DNA of 64,000 bases, taken from positions 1 to 64,000 of the forward strand of contig NZ_QNRR01000012.1 of assembly GCF_003315205.1 (NCBI RefSeq). The letters run 5' to 3'. Shown here one piece after another: positions 53,163 through 61,601 of the stretch (position 1 is the stretch's first letter; each line of letters opens with the position of its first letter). The position numbers and the translations under genes are program-made. This DNA comes from Roseimicrobium gellanilyticum (GTDB taxonomy: Bacteria > Verrucomicrobiota > Verrucomicrobiia > Verrucomicrobiales > Verrucomicrobiaceae). The notes beneath the pieces are model-generated. The model did no database searches. It worked only from the letters and a program-made list of their open reading frames with translations, and was not told the origin of the DNA.

Positions 53163-54431
53163 TCACCTGAACTCCCCCGGCTGCCCCGTGGAAGAAATCA
53201 CTGCACGCCAAAGCTCGCCCTCCAGGTTCACGCGCTTGCTGCTGCGAGCAATTTCGGAAATCGGTACGTGCACATACTGGCCATGCAGGAAGCTGATGAC
53301 GAGTCCCGTCTTCCCGGCCATGGCAGCGTGCACGGCGTGGCGGCCCATGCGGTCACACAGCAGAGCATCTTCCGTATTCGCGGCACAGGCGCGGATCTGA
53401 TAACTGGGATCAAAATACCTCATCACCATCTCGATGTTTCTGGCCTTGAAGTGGGCATTGATCTTGTCCCGCAAATAGACACCAATGTCCTGTAGCTTCG
53501 TATTTCCTGAGGCATCCTTTTCGCCTGTCGCACCCAGCAAATCCTGCCCAGCTCCCTCGGCAACGACTAGAACCGCATGGTTCTTCCATCCCAGGCGGGC
53601 CTCCAGTGCAGCCAGCAATCCCCCCTTACCTTCCAGCTTGAAGGGCACCTCGGGGATGAGGCAGAAATTCACGTCCTGGCTGGCCACGGTGGCGGCAGCA
53701 GCGATGAATCCGGCATGCCGCCCCATGAGCTTCACCACGGAGACTCCGTTGTCCACGCTTCTGGCTTCTGTGTGAGCACTGTGAATCACCCGCACAGCAG
53801 CCTCCACAGCGGTACCGTAGCCGAACGTGCGCGAGACATACTGCACATCATTGTCGATGGTCTTGGGAATGCCCACCACAGCCAGGGCATGCCCCTGCTT
53901 CTGCGCTTCTTCGAACAAGGCATTACCTCCACGCTGCGTGCCGTCCCCACCGACCGTGAAAAGCATGTTCACCCCGCGACTGATGAGAAACTTCACCGCT
54001 TCGCATACATCGACAGGTCCTCTCGAGGTCCCAAGCAAGGTACCTCCATCCTCATGGATGTACTCCACAATGTCATCGGTGAGTTCGAGCGGAGGATTTC
54101 CGCGGGCGGGATCCAATCCGCGATAGCCTCCACGGATTCCCAGCACTGACTTTACGCCATAGCCACGCATCAACTGGCGCGTAACCGAGCGGATGACGTT
54201 ATTGAGTCCTGGACACAATCCACCACAGGTCACGATGGCAGCGCGCGTGTCCTTCGGATCGAAGAACAACTTCCGACGTGGACCCGCACGCTCAAAGAAC
54301 AATTGGTCCGGAGGGTTCCCATGCGCGGGCCATTGCACCACGGAAGGTGTGTAAAACTCCTCCTCTCCAATGACGTCGATGGGCGAGGTGTATCTGGGTT
54401 CTCCCAGTTGGGTGATGGCGACTTTGTTCAT
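53163..54431 (-). CDS. 6-phosphofructokinase (PfkA superfamily, probably ATP-dependent)
   Basis: 422 residues from ATG 54431, overlapping the stop of the transporter gene by 4 bp (ATGA). Longer than E. coli PfkA and like the plant/trypanosome-type group. The phosphate-donor site reads GGDGTQ (161-166): Gly164 means ATP use, where PPi-dependent enzymes have Asp. The next motif is PKTIDND with Lys190, otherwise typical of PPi enzymes; ATP-dependent PFKs with this Gly/Lys pair are known from trypanosomes and plants. Substrate loop MGRHAGFIAA and the Glu/Arg of the fructose-6-phosphate site are present. Glycolytic step feeding pyk. Confidence 0.9.
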   Translation of the reverse strand: MNKVAITQLGEPRYTSPIDVIGEEEFYTPSVVQWPAHGNPPDQLFFERAGPRRKLFFDPKDTRAAIVTCGGLCPGLNNVIRSVTRQLMRGYGVKSVLGIRGGYRGLDPARGNPPLELTDDIVEYIHEDGGTLLGTSRGPVDVCEAVKFLISRGVNMLFTVGGDGTQRGGNALFEEAQKQGHALAVVGIPKTIDNDVQYVSRTFGYGTAVEAAVRVIHSAHTEARSVDNGVSVVKLMGRHAGFIAAAATVASQDVNFCLIPEVPFKLEGKGGLLAALEARLGWKNHAVLVVAEGAGQDLLGATGEKDASGNTKLQDIGVYLRDKINAHFKARNIEMVMRYFDPSYQIRACAANTEDALLCDRMGRHAVHAAMAGKTGLVISFLHGQYVHVPISEIARSSKRVNLEGELWRAVISSTGQPGEFR

Positions 54432-56098
54432 GAGCAGAGGGTGATGGCAAGGATTTGCGCCGCAAGAATACGCAGCAGCGTGGTGAGTGGAAAGACGGTA
54501 GCATAGGCCACGGTGGGAGCATCTGAACCGGCAATGTTGGAAGCGAACGCAAGTGCCGGTGGATCCGTCATGCTGCCGGCGACCAGTCCGCTGAGCTCCA
54601 TGAAGTTCATCTTCAGAATCACCCGGGCGAAGGCTGCCACCAGCGCAAGAGGAATGATCGTAACGCAGGCACCGGCCACGAGCCACTGGATGCCCGTGGC
54701 ACTGAAGACCGTCTCAAAAAACTTCGCCCCAGCACTCAGGCCCACCGCGGCAAAAAAGAGCGCAATGCCAAACTCACGAAAGGCGAGATTGGTGTTGATG
54801 GGCATGTGCCACACCTGGCGGCCAATGTGCCCCACCCTTGCCAGAATGAGTGCCACAATCAACGGACCGCCAGCCAGGCCCAACCGGATGGGATGTGGAA
54901 GACCGGGAAATGCGATGGGCATCGTGCCAAGCACGATGCCCAGGGCAATTCCGATGAAGAAGGGAATGAAATGGGTCTCATTCAGTTCCTTGAGTGAGTT
55001 CCCCACGGCACTGGCTGCCTTGTCGAGATCCTCGCTCCTGCCCACGAGCTGCAACTGATCTCCGAACTGAAGCCGAAGTCCCAGCACTGCGGACATTTCA
55101 ATATCCGCACGCGTGACCCTTGTGACGGCTACATGAAATCGATCATCAAGATCCATCTCGCCCACGGTCTTCCCGAGCACGCCCGGCTCCGTGACCACCA
55201 CGCGGCGGAATGTGACAGCACTCTCCTCCAGCATGAGATCCATGTCCGTACGCTGTCCGATAACCTTCTCCATGGTATCCAGTCCACCGCGGGGACCCAC
55301 GGCCAACAACACATCATCCCGATGGAGCACCGTCGTATCCGTGGCCGGACTGGTGTCCATGCCATGCTTCACGCGGGAGATGGTCACGTTCGCTTCATTC
55401 TTTCCAGGAAGGTCCTTGAGCAACACGCCTTCGAGGTTTGGATTCGTCACGACAAACGTGCGGCGTTCCAGCGGCAACACCTGGCTACGTTGTTTGTCGG
55501 CATATTCCTTTGCTTCACGCATGGGATCGATTCGGAAGACCTGCTTCAACAGAAGCAGGGTCCCGATGATTGCCACGATGGCCGTGGGATAGCTCACCGC
55601 ATAGGCGAGAGCAGGAAGAGCCAGCCTGTCCTCCGTGATGCCGGGCAGGGTGCTGATGGTCTGTGTCGACGCTCCGAGTGAAGGTGTATTTGTGGAGGCT
55701 CCCGAAAAAATGCCCAGCACCGCCTCCGGCTGAAAACCTCCAATCCAACCTGCGAGCGCCGCACCCACCGCGCCAAAAAAGACCACAGCCGCTGCGAGCA
55801 GATTCAACTTCACCCCCTGCTGGCGCAAGGCGGCAAAAAAGCCGGGGCCAAGCTGCAGACCGATGGTGAACACAAACAGCACAAGGCCGAACTCCTTCAC
55901 AAAGGCAAGAGTGTGATGATCCGCGTCCTCGCCCAGATGTCCCACCAGGATGCCTGCAAAGAGCACACCCGCAGTCCCCAGCTTGATACCGCGAAACTTC
56001 ACACTGCCCAAGGCCATACCCAGGACACAAACGAACGCCAGCACCCCAATCGCGTGAGCGATGGGCTGTGTCTGGTGAAGTTCAGTGAGCCATCTCAT
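54428..56098 (-). CDS. AspT/YidE-type transporter with RCK_C (TrkA-C) domains
   Basis: 556 residues from ATG 56098, preceded by GGGAG at five bases; a GTG two codons earlier sits too close to it. Ten or so membrane helices in two YidE/YbjL duplication halves flank a cytoplasmic part with two TrkA-C domains (about 210-285 and 300-375; TVLHRDDVLLAVGPRGGLDTMEKVIG, DQLQLVGRSEDLDKAA). AspT, the best-studied member, exchanges aspartate for alanine; others are unassigned. The position between PEP carboxykinase/GNAT and pfk suggests an organic or amino acid exchanger tied to C4 metabolism. TrkA-C domains often bind small ligands and gate transport. Confidence 0.85.
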   Translation of the reverse strand: MRWLTELHQTQPIAHAIGVLAFVCVLGMALGSVKFRGIKLGTAGVLFAGILVGHLGEDADHHTLAFVKEFGLVLFVFTIGLQLGPGFFAALRQQGVKLNLLAAAVVFFGAVGAALAGWIGGFQPEAVLGIFSGASTNTPSLGASTQTISTLPGITEDRLALPALAYAVSYPTAIVAIIGTLLLLKQVFRIDPMREAKEYADKQRSQVLPLERRTFVVTNPNLEGVLLKDLPGKNEANVTISRVKHGMDTSPATDTTVLHRDDVLLAVGPRGGLDTMEKVIGQRTDMDLMLEESAVTFRRVVVTEPGVLGKTVGEMDLDDRFHVAVTRVTRADIEMSAVLGLRLQFGDQLQLVGRSEDLDKAASAVGNSLKELNETHFIPFFIGIALGIVLGTMPIAFPGLPHPIRLGLAGGPLIVALILARVGHIGRQVWHMPINTNLAFREFGIALFFAAVGLSAGAKFFETVFSATGIQWLVAGACVTIIPLALVAAFARVILKMNFMELSGLVAGSMTDPPALAFASNIAGSDAPTVAYATVFPLTTLLRILAAQILAITLCS

Positions 56099-56140
56099 AT
56101 CCACTCCCGGTGACCGGCCTGCCTCGCCTCGTCGTTTCCG

Positions 56141-56731
56141 CTATCCTGGCACTCGAGTGAGGTCGAGAACGATGTGAATCACATCATCCACTCTCTGTGA
56201 AGTCATCGGCCAGCCACTGGAAGCAAAGACCCGGCGCATGGCCAGGTTGTGCGGCAGCACCTCTGCCTCGAATCGTGCAATGCCGCGCTCCCGGGCGATG
56301 AGACCCAGATGCCAGAGCAGGTGGTGTGCCACCCCCTGCCCGTGGTAATCCTCCTCGACGATGAACGCTACTTCCGCCGCATCTTTGCCCATCCGACTGT
56401 AGCTTCCCGATGCAATGATAATCTCCTCACCCCGCTCCATGAGCGTCACCACGAGGACCACACGTGAGTCAAAGTCCAGCTCCCGTATCAGGCGGTGCTC
56501 CTGCTCGGTCAGACCGGACTTGGCTCCAAAGAATCTCAACCGAATGGATTCCTGCTCCAGCTTCTTGAAAGCCTCGTCCATGCGCCCGCCATCATCCGGA
56601 TGCAGCGCGCGAATCTGCACCGCCACACCATTCCTCAAGGACTCATGAACAGAGTAGTGTCGGGCGTCAGTCATGCGTGGATCCGGATCATCACCGGCCT
56701 TGAGATGATCGGACTCAGGTGGCGCGATCAT
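56141..56731 (-). CDS. GNAT acetyltransferase resembling the Pat/PatZ lysine acetyltransferase domain
   Basis: 196 residues from ATG 56731, 3 bp after the PEP carboxykinase stop. The GNAT core follows the domain of protein lysine acetyltransferases: VQIRALHPDDGGRMDEAFKKLEQESIRLRFFG, acetyl-CoA loop VEEDYHGQGVAHHLL, LPHNLAMRRVFASSGW. In PatZ-like enzymes this domain acetylates acetyl-CoA synthetase and other metabolic enzymes. Here it lacks the NDP-forming acyl-CoA synthetase part and stands alone, so it may acetylate the neighbouring enzymes or a small molecule. Part of the pck-GNAT-transporter-pfk cluster. Confidence 0.82.
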   Translation of the reverse strand: MIAPPESDHLKAGDDPDPRMTDARHYSVHESLRNGVAVQIRALHPDDGGRMDEAFKKLEQESIRLRFFGAKSGLTEQEHRLIRELDFDSRVVLVVTLMERGEEIIIASGSYSRMGKDAAEVAFIVEEDYHGQGVAHHLLWHLGLIARERGIARFEAEVLPHNLAMRRVFASSGWPMTSQRVDDVIHIVLDLTRVPG

Positions 56732-56734
56732 GCA

Positions 56735-58336
56735 TCAGGAGCGCGGTGCCGCTGCCTTGATCTCAGCGCTGGCGCCATCCGCATAGGTGTCGAAGTTCTT
56801 GACGAAGAGCCCCGCGAGTTTCTTCGCCGTCTTGTCATAAGCCGCCTTGTCCGCCCAGGCTTCTCTCGGCCGCAGCATCTTGGGAGGCACCCCGGGGCAC
56901 TCGGTGACCACATCAAATCCGAACACCGGGTCCCGCTCAGTCTTGGCCTTGGCGAGCGCTCCGCTGTGAATGGCATCGATGATGGCACGGGTGTGTTTGA
57001 GGCTGATGCGCTTCCCGACACCGTGGCCTCCCCCGCCCCATCCCGTATTCACCAGCCAGACACGGGCCTTGTGCTTGCGCATCTTCTTGGCGAGCAGCTC
57101 AGCATACTTGTTCGGGTGCCACACCAGGAAGGGGCCGCCGAAGCATGGAGAGAATGTGGCCTGCGGTTCCGTGACCCCCATCTCCGTTCCCGCCACCTTT
57201 GCGGTGTAGCCACTGATGAAATGATACATGGCATGAGCCGGCGAGAGCGCGCTCACCGGAGGCAGCACACCAAAGGCATCGCATGTGAGGAAGATGACAT
57301 CGGTGGGATGCCCCGCCACACAGGGGATCTTCGCATTCTGGATGAACTCAATCGGGTACGCTCCGCGTGTATTCTGCGTGATGCTGGTATCCGTGTAGTC
57401 CACATCGTGATCCTCATCCAGCACCACATTCTCCAGCACCGCGCCAAAGCGGAGTGCCTGGAAGATATCCGGCTCACTCTCCGGAGTAAGATTGATAGCC
57501 TTGGCGTAGCAACCACCTTCGATATTGAAGATTCCATCGTCGCTCCAGCAATGCTCGTCGTCGCCAATGAGGTTTCGTTTGGGGTCAGCGGAGAGCGTGG
57601 TCTTCCCAGTGCCACTCAAACCAAAGAGCAGTGATGATGCCCCTGTCTCCTTGTCCGCCGTAGCGGAGCAGTGCATGGAGAGCACACCGCGCTTCGGAGC
57701 CAAATAATTCGCCACGGTGAACACGCCCTTTTTCATTTCACCTGCATACTCGGTGCCCAGGATGACCAGCTTCTTTTCTTCAAGGCTGAGGTCAATGCTC
57801 GTTGGAGAGCCCATGCCCACGGTGAGCCGGTTTGCGGGAAAGGCCCCCGCATTGTAGATGACAAAGTCCGGCGCGCCAAACTTGGCCAGCTCCTCCTTCG
57901 CGGGACGGATGAGCATGGTGTGCATGAAGAGCGCATGATAGGGACGTGAGCAGATGACGCGCACTTTGATGCGATACTTCGGATCCCATCCCGCATAGCC
58001 ATCGAAGCAATACAAACGCTCCCGGGTGTTCAGGTAGTCGATGGCACGCTGGTGGTTGATGGCGAAGGTCTGGTGATCCATCGGCACATTCACCGGTCCC
58101 CACCAGACATCGTCCTTGGACTCGGGATTGTGCACCACCCGCTTGTCCTTGGGAGAGCGACCGGTCTTCGCACCCGAATAGGCCACAAGAGCGCCATTAT
58201 CGGCGATGCTGGCATCCTTCTCATAGCGAATGGCGTGCTCATAGAGCGCGCTGGGAGGCAGATTGTGATGGATTTCAGCAACGGTGAGCCCGTGTGAAGC
58301 GAGATCAAAAACGCCGGCAGCAGACTTCTTGCTCAT
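56735..58336 (-). CDS. pckA: Phosphoenolpyruvate carboxykinase (ATP)
   Basis: 533 residues from ATG 58336 (MSKKSAAGVFDL); a GTG 18 codons upstream adds a poorly conserved leader. ATP-type PEPCK: substrate site RSPKDKRVV, the kinase-1a P-loop GLSGTGKTTLSADP, metal-binding GDDEHCW, and the adenine region NTGWGGG. It interconverts oxaloacetate plus ATP with PEP plus ADP; in fermenting bacteria it often runs toward oxaloacetate, saving ATP. First gene of a four-gene minus-strand cluster; joins pyc and aspartase in controlling the C4 pool. Confidence 0.96.
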   Translation of the reverse strand: MSKKSAAGVFDLASHGLTVAEIHHNLPPSALYEHAIRYEKDASIADNGALVAYSGAKTGRSPKDKRVVHNPESKDDVWWGPVNVPMDHQTFAINHQRAIDYLNTRERLYCFDGYAGWDPKYRIKVRVICSRPYHALFMHTMLIRPAKEELAKFGAPDFVIYNAGAFPANRLTVGMGSPTSIDLSLEEKKLVILGTEYAGEMKKGVFTVANYLAPKRGVLSMHCSATADKETGASSLLFGLSGTGKTTLSADPKRNLIGDDEHCWSDDGIFNIEGGCYAKAINLTPESEPDIFQALRFGAVLENVVLDEDHDVDYTDTSITQNTRGAYPIEFIQNAKIPCVAGHPTDVIFLTCDAFGVLPPVSALSPAHAMYHFISGYTAKVAGTEMGVTEPQATFSPCFGGPFLVWHPNKYAELLAKKMRKHKARVWLVNTGWGGGGHGVGKRISLKHTRAIIDAIHSGALAKAKTERDPVFGFDVVTECPGVPPKMLRPREAWADKAAYDKTAKKLAGLFVKNFDTYADGASAEIKAAAPRS

Positions 58337-58381
58337 GGAAAAAGAAGAAACAATGGATGATGTACGAAAGGCCTCCCACGC

Positions 58382-58414
58382 CATGCTCACGAAGAATGAA
58401 CTTCGTAGTGCATG
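58382..58414. terminator. Hairpin between the glycine-rich protein gene and pckA
   Basis: CATGC..ACGAAG pairs with CTTCGT..TGCATG (58382-58394 and 58401-58414) with a small internal loop and a 6-nt apex. It is downstream of the glycine-rich protein gene and upstream of pckA; no T run, so terminator function is uncertain. Confidence 0.4.
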
Positions 58415-58432
58415 ACTCAGGATGAGATGATG

Positions 58433-60544
58433 CTACTTGGACGGAGCAGGTGCAGGCGAAGCAGCCGGCGCCACCGGAGGAACTGGCGCTGAGGTCGAAG
58501 CAGGGGCCGTGGTCGAAGCGACCGCTGATACCTGTGGCGGCGGGGTGCGCGTGCCTTCGGGAATCTTCTTCTCCTGACCTTCCGCAACAGGCTCGGGCAT
58601 GCGGACCAACAGCCAGGACTCCGTACGCGTTCCCTTGAAGTGAAGCGCCAGAGTACAAACATCCTGGGTGAGATTCGCGATGCTGGTGGTGCAGATGGTA
58701 TCGCGATTGTCACCGATGCGCCACGCGGCGATCTGGGTCGCCTTGTCCACCTGCCCACTGAGCGCGCGCTCGTCTCCAGTGATGGTGTTTTGATAGCCGC
58801 CCGTGATGACTCCGTCCCTGTTGATGGAGAGCTGCATGAACATGTTAGGCGTGCCCTTCTCCTCCTGCACGAGCGCGAAGACACCGAGCGGCATCCACTC
58901 TTCCGGCTTGCCTTCCGCTGGAGGTACAGGTGGAGGCGACTGCTCCTTGGTCGAGGCGACCTCGACGATGGGGCCCGTGTATTGCTCCTCGGGGATGGGC
59001 TTGTTATCCACGTAGACCGTGTTGTCTTCGTAGATCACCGTCATGCCATAGTCTGGATACACCGGCGCCGGTGGTGAGGTATAGAGCCATCCACCCAGCG
59101 TGCCCCAGGTGCAAGGCCGCCACCACCACCAGGGATTCAACGGATAGTGGCCGAATCCATGATAGATGCCGTGGCCAAGCCAGCCACAGTGGCCCCACCA
59201 GTGATCATCAAAGACGTCATCATACCAGTCGCGGCAGTTGTCCCAGACTTCATCCCGCCGGTCATAGCGGTAGTCCCACATTTCCTTGCGATGGTCCTGC
59301 CAGTCTTCGCGATTCTGGTTTCGCCAATCCTGACGATCATTGCGAGCATTCTCAATGTTATCCCAGCGCTGGTCACGGTTGTTCTGGAAGTCACTGCGTC
59401 GTTGCTGGCTGTTCTGCTGCCAGTTGTTCCACGATTCGTGACGGTTGTTCACGCGGTCATGCCATGCTTCACCGCGATTATTCGACCAATCTCCCCAGTT
59501 CGGTCGATTCTCCGGTCGCACAGGTTGCTGACCGGGGCGTTCGCCCCCCCCAATGCCGGGATGATCCCCAGCACCTATGCCGGGATGCGCCGGAAGCTGA
59601 CCCGCCCCAGGCCGATCCCCAAGACCGGGTCTCTCTCCCGCAGGTAGTTGGGAGATGGCCGCGCCACCGATTGCACCGGCACCTGCCATGCCGAGGAACT
59701 TGCCCACGTCACCCTTGCTGGGACGCTGCGCTGGCTTTCCACCCGAGGCGATGCCTGAACCCGCACCAGGTTTGGACGGCAATTGGGAAGGTCGATCCAC
59801 ACCACCAGGCTGTCCCGGCCGGGTTGCGCCGCCGGGTTGCGAAGGCAGCTGGGATGGACGTGAACCATCCGCGATGCCCGCGCCTCCACCGGGACGTGTT
59901 GCTCCACCACCAGGCTGCGAAGGCAATTGAGAGGGCTTTCCTCCCGATGCGATTCCCGAGCCTGAACCTGTACCGGGCTTCGACGGCAACTGCGAAGGGC
60001 GTGAGCCACTTCCCCCACTGGGTCGTGATGTGGAAGGAAGCTGCGAGGCGCTACCGCCTGCTATTGAGCCAGTGCCCCCGGAAGGCTTGGAAGGTTTGGT
60101 CGCGGGCTTCGTCGGCACTCTCCCGCCCCCGGTGGAAGGTTTGCTGCCCGAAGGCAATTGCGAAGGCCGGGAGGCCGTGCTGCCACCACCGGAGGGACGT
60201 GTATAGCTGCCACCAGATGACGGTCTCGAAGAACTGCCCCCCGACGGTCGCGAGTAGCTTCCACCACTAGATGGTCGGGAATAGCTTCCTCCGCTTGAAG
60301 GTCTCGAATAACTCCCCCCTCCCGAAGGTCGTGAATAACTGCTGCCACCTGACGGCCTGGAGTAACTGCCTCCGCCGCCAGACGGACGTGAGAAGCTGCC
60401 ACCGCTGGGTCGTCCACCGCCGCCACCTCCTCTCGCTCCGCCTCCACCCCCTCGGCCACCACCACGGGCCAGCAGCATCACACTGTCGAATACGACAGCC
60501 AATGCCGCCACCACGGCCACCAGTTTGGTCAGTCTTGAGTGCAT
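58433..60544 (-). CDS. Glycine/serine-rich secreted surface protein
   Basis: 703 residues from ATG 60544, signal peptide or anchor at 1-25. Residues 27-340 are low-complexity: GGGRGGGGG, then many (S)YSRPSGG repeats and SRPSQLPSKPG repeats. Residues about 350-460 are a charged, Trp/Asn/Arg-rich helical segment with repeats of the type WDNxxxNRQDWR. A small Trp-rich domain (HWWGHCGWLGHGIYHGFGHYPLNPWWWW) and a C-terminal beta domain (GVFALVQEEKG...SINRDGVITGGY) follow, then a Pro/Ala tail. Similar 'protocadherin-like' proteins occur in Planctomycetes and Verrucomicrobia. Likely exported and structural. Four bp after the SnoaL-like gene, so controlled by dyad site 4. Confidence 0.75.
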   Translation of the reverse strand: MHSRLTKLVAVVAALAVVFDSVMLLARGGGRGGGGGARGGGGGGRPSGGSFSRPSGGGGSYSRPSGGSSYSRPSGGGSYSRPSSGGSYSRPSSGGSYSRPSGGSSSRPSSGGSYTRPSGGGSTASRPSQLPSGSKPSTGGGRVPTKPATKPSKPSGGTGSIAGGSASQLPSTSRPSGGSGSRPSQLPSKPGTGSGSGIASGGKPSQLPSQPGGGATRPGGGAGIADGSRPSQLPSQPGGATRPGQPGGVDRPSQLPSKPGAGSGIASGGKPAQRPSKGDVGKFLGMAGAGAIGGAAISQLPAGERPGLGDRPGAGQLPAHPGIGAGDHPGIGGGERPGQQPVRPENRPNWGDWSNNRGEAWHDRVNNRHESWNNWQQNSQQRRSDFQNNRDQRWDNIENARNDRQDWRNQNREDWQDHRKEMWDYRYDRRDEVWDNCRDWYDDVFDDHWWGHCGWLGHGIYHGFGHYPLNPWWWWRPCTWGTLGGWLYTSPPAPVYPDYGMTVIYEDNTVYVDNKPIPEEQYTGPIVEVASTKEQSPPPVPPAEGKPEEWMPLGVFALVQEEKGTPNMFMQLSINRDGVITGGYQNTITGDERALSGQVDKATQIAAWRIGDNRDTICTTSIANLTQDVCTLALHFKGTRTESWLLVRMPEPVAEGQEKKIPEGTRTPPPQVSAVASTTAPASTSAPVPPVAPAASPAPAPSK

Positions 60545-60548
60545 GGCT

Positions 60549-61445
60549 TCAGTCTCCTTTCGCCTTCATCACTTCAATGCGTTCCACGCTGGGCTGGGGC
60601 TCACCATCAAGTGTACGGTTGGCAGACTCCCAGGCAAAGCGGCTGTCACTGAGCTTTGTGATCGTGTTCTCAGCGGTTGTCCTGCCACCATCCGGATTCA
60701 CCCCCGTCTCCTGAATGAGCCAGCGGTCACCTTCACGCGTCCAATAACCTCCGGCGAACCCACCTTCACTGTCGAACGTCCACGAGCGAATACGCTCCTC
60801 CACCGGATCCCAGCCGATGACCTGCCAGCCTTCCAGCACCGGTTCACCGGCATTCTTCACATCCACATTACGCACAATGAAATTCCCACCGCGTGCCCAG
60901 GTGAACTCGCTCTTCACAGTCAGCGCCGTGGATTTGTCCACATCCTCCCACGATCCCACCAGCCAGGCCACTTCCTTCAGCCGCTCCTGTGGCGTGGCCG
61001 TGGGAAGAGGAGTTTCGATGAGCTGGCTGATCTTCCACTTGCCATCTTTTTTCACATGGATGGCGGTGTACAGAGCTCCACTTTTTTCTCCATCTTTCGC
61101 AGTCACTTCGGTGGAGCCCTTTTCCACCACCACGTCCGGTGTCAGCACCTGGACTGAGTCCACGCTGATGGCCAGCTTTGAACCTTTACCCTCCTTGAAG
61201 GCCTGACGCATGCTCTCCTCGATCGCGGCACTACCCACGAGTGTCTGCCCGTCCTCCGTGGTGTACTGCGCATTTTCAGCGAAGAAGCCCGCGAGTGCTT
61301 TCACGTCGCCCTTTTCATAGGCGGCTTCAAAGGCGCGATCGTTGGCAAGAACGGCGATTTGCTCAGGCGGCGTGTCGGGCGCTGTCTGGGAAAAGGATGC
61401 GCTCGCAAGCGCAACGATGACGGCAGGAATAAGGTACGCTTTCAT
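60549..61445 (-). CDS. Secreted SgcJ/EcaC-type (SnoaL/DUF4440) protein
   Basis: 298 residues from ATG 61445, signal peptide MKAYLIPAVIVALASASFSQ. Residues about 30-145 match a SnoaL/DUF4440 cone fold of the SgcJ/EcaC type (FEAAYEKGDVKALAGFFAENAQYTTEDGQTLVGSAAIEESMRQ...DGKWKISQLIET). A second beta-rich domain (150-290, WLVGSWEDVD...GWQVIGWDPVEERIRSWTFDSEGGFAGG) resembles a lipocalin-like or DUF1579-like sheet. Periplasmic; ligand unknown. Forms an operon with the glycine-rich surface protein; the dyad lies 57 bp upstream. Confidence 0.82.
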   Translation of the reverse strand: MKAYLIPAVIVALASASFSQTAPDTPPEQIAVLANDRAFEAAYEKGDVKALAGFFAENAQYTTEDGQTLVGSAAIEESMRQAFKEGKGSKLAISVDSVQVLTPDVVVEKGSTEVTAKDGEKSGALYTAIHVKKDGKWKISQLIETPLPTATPQERLKEVAWLVGSWEDVDKSTALTVKSEFTWARGGNFIVRNVDVKNAGEPVLEGWQVIGWDPVEERIRSWTFDSEGGFAGGYWTREGDRWLIQETGVNPDGGRTTAENTITKLSDSRFAWESANRTLDGEPQPSVERIEVMKAKGD

Positions 61446-61502
61446 GGCCGCAATGCAGATCGAGTGCTCATGTCAGAGTGCGCAGGCATGTCCTGATCGT
61501 CT

Positions 61503-61520
61503 ATAGGACCATGGTCCCAT
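61503..61520. promoter_or_regulatory. 18-bp dyad operator, site 4 (SnoaL/surface-protein operon)
   Basis: ATAGGACCATGGTCCCAT: one mismatch from the consensus dyad, 57 bp upstream of the ATG at 61445 and 81 bp downstream of the end of the sensor kinase gene. Confidence 0.8.
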
Positions 61521-61601
61521 CGTGATTCACGAGCCTGCAAGCCACACGATTGTGTGAACCTACCTTCATCGCCAAAAAGCAGGACTCTTGCGAACGTCCG
61601 G

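Noticed and set aside
58930-60270. 446-codon plus-strand frame opposite the glycine-rich protein
   Set aside because: Produced by the repeats on the other strand (Pro/His/Arg-rich); the minus-strand frame has a signal peptide and a structured C-terminus.
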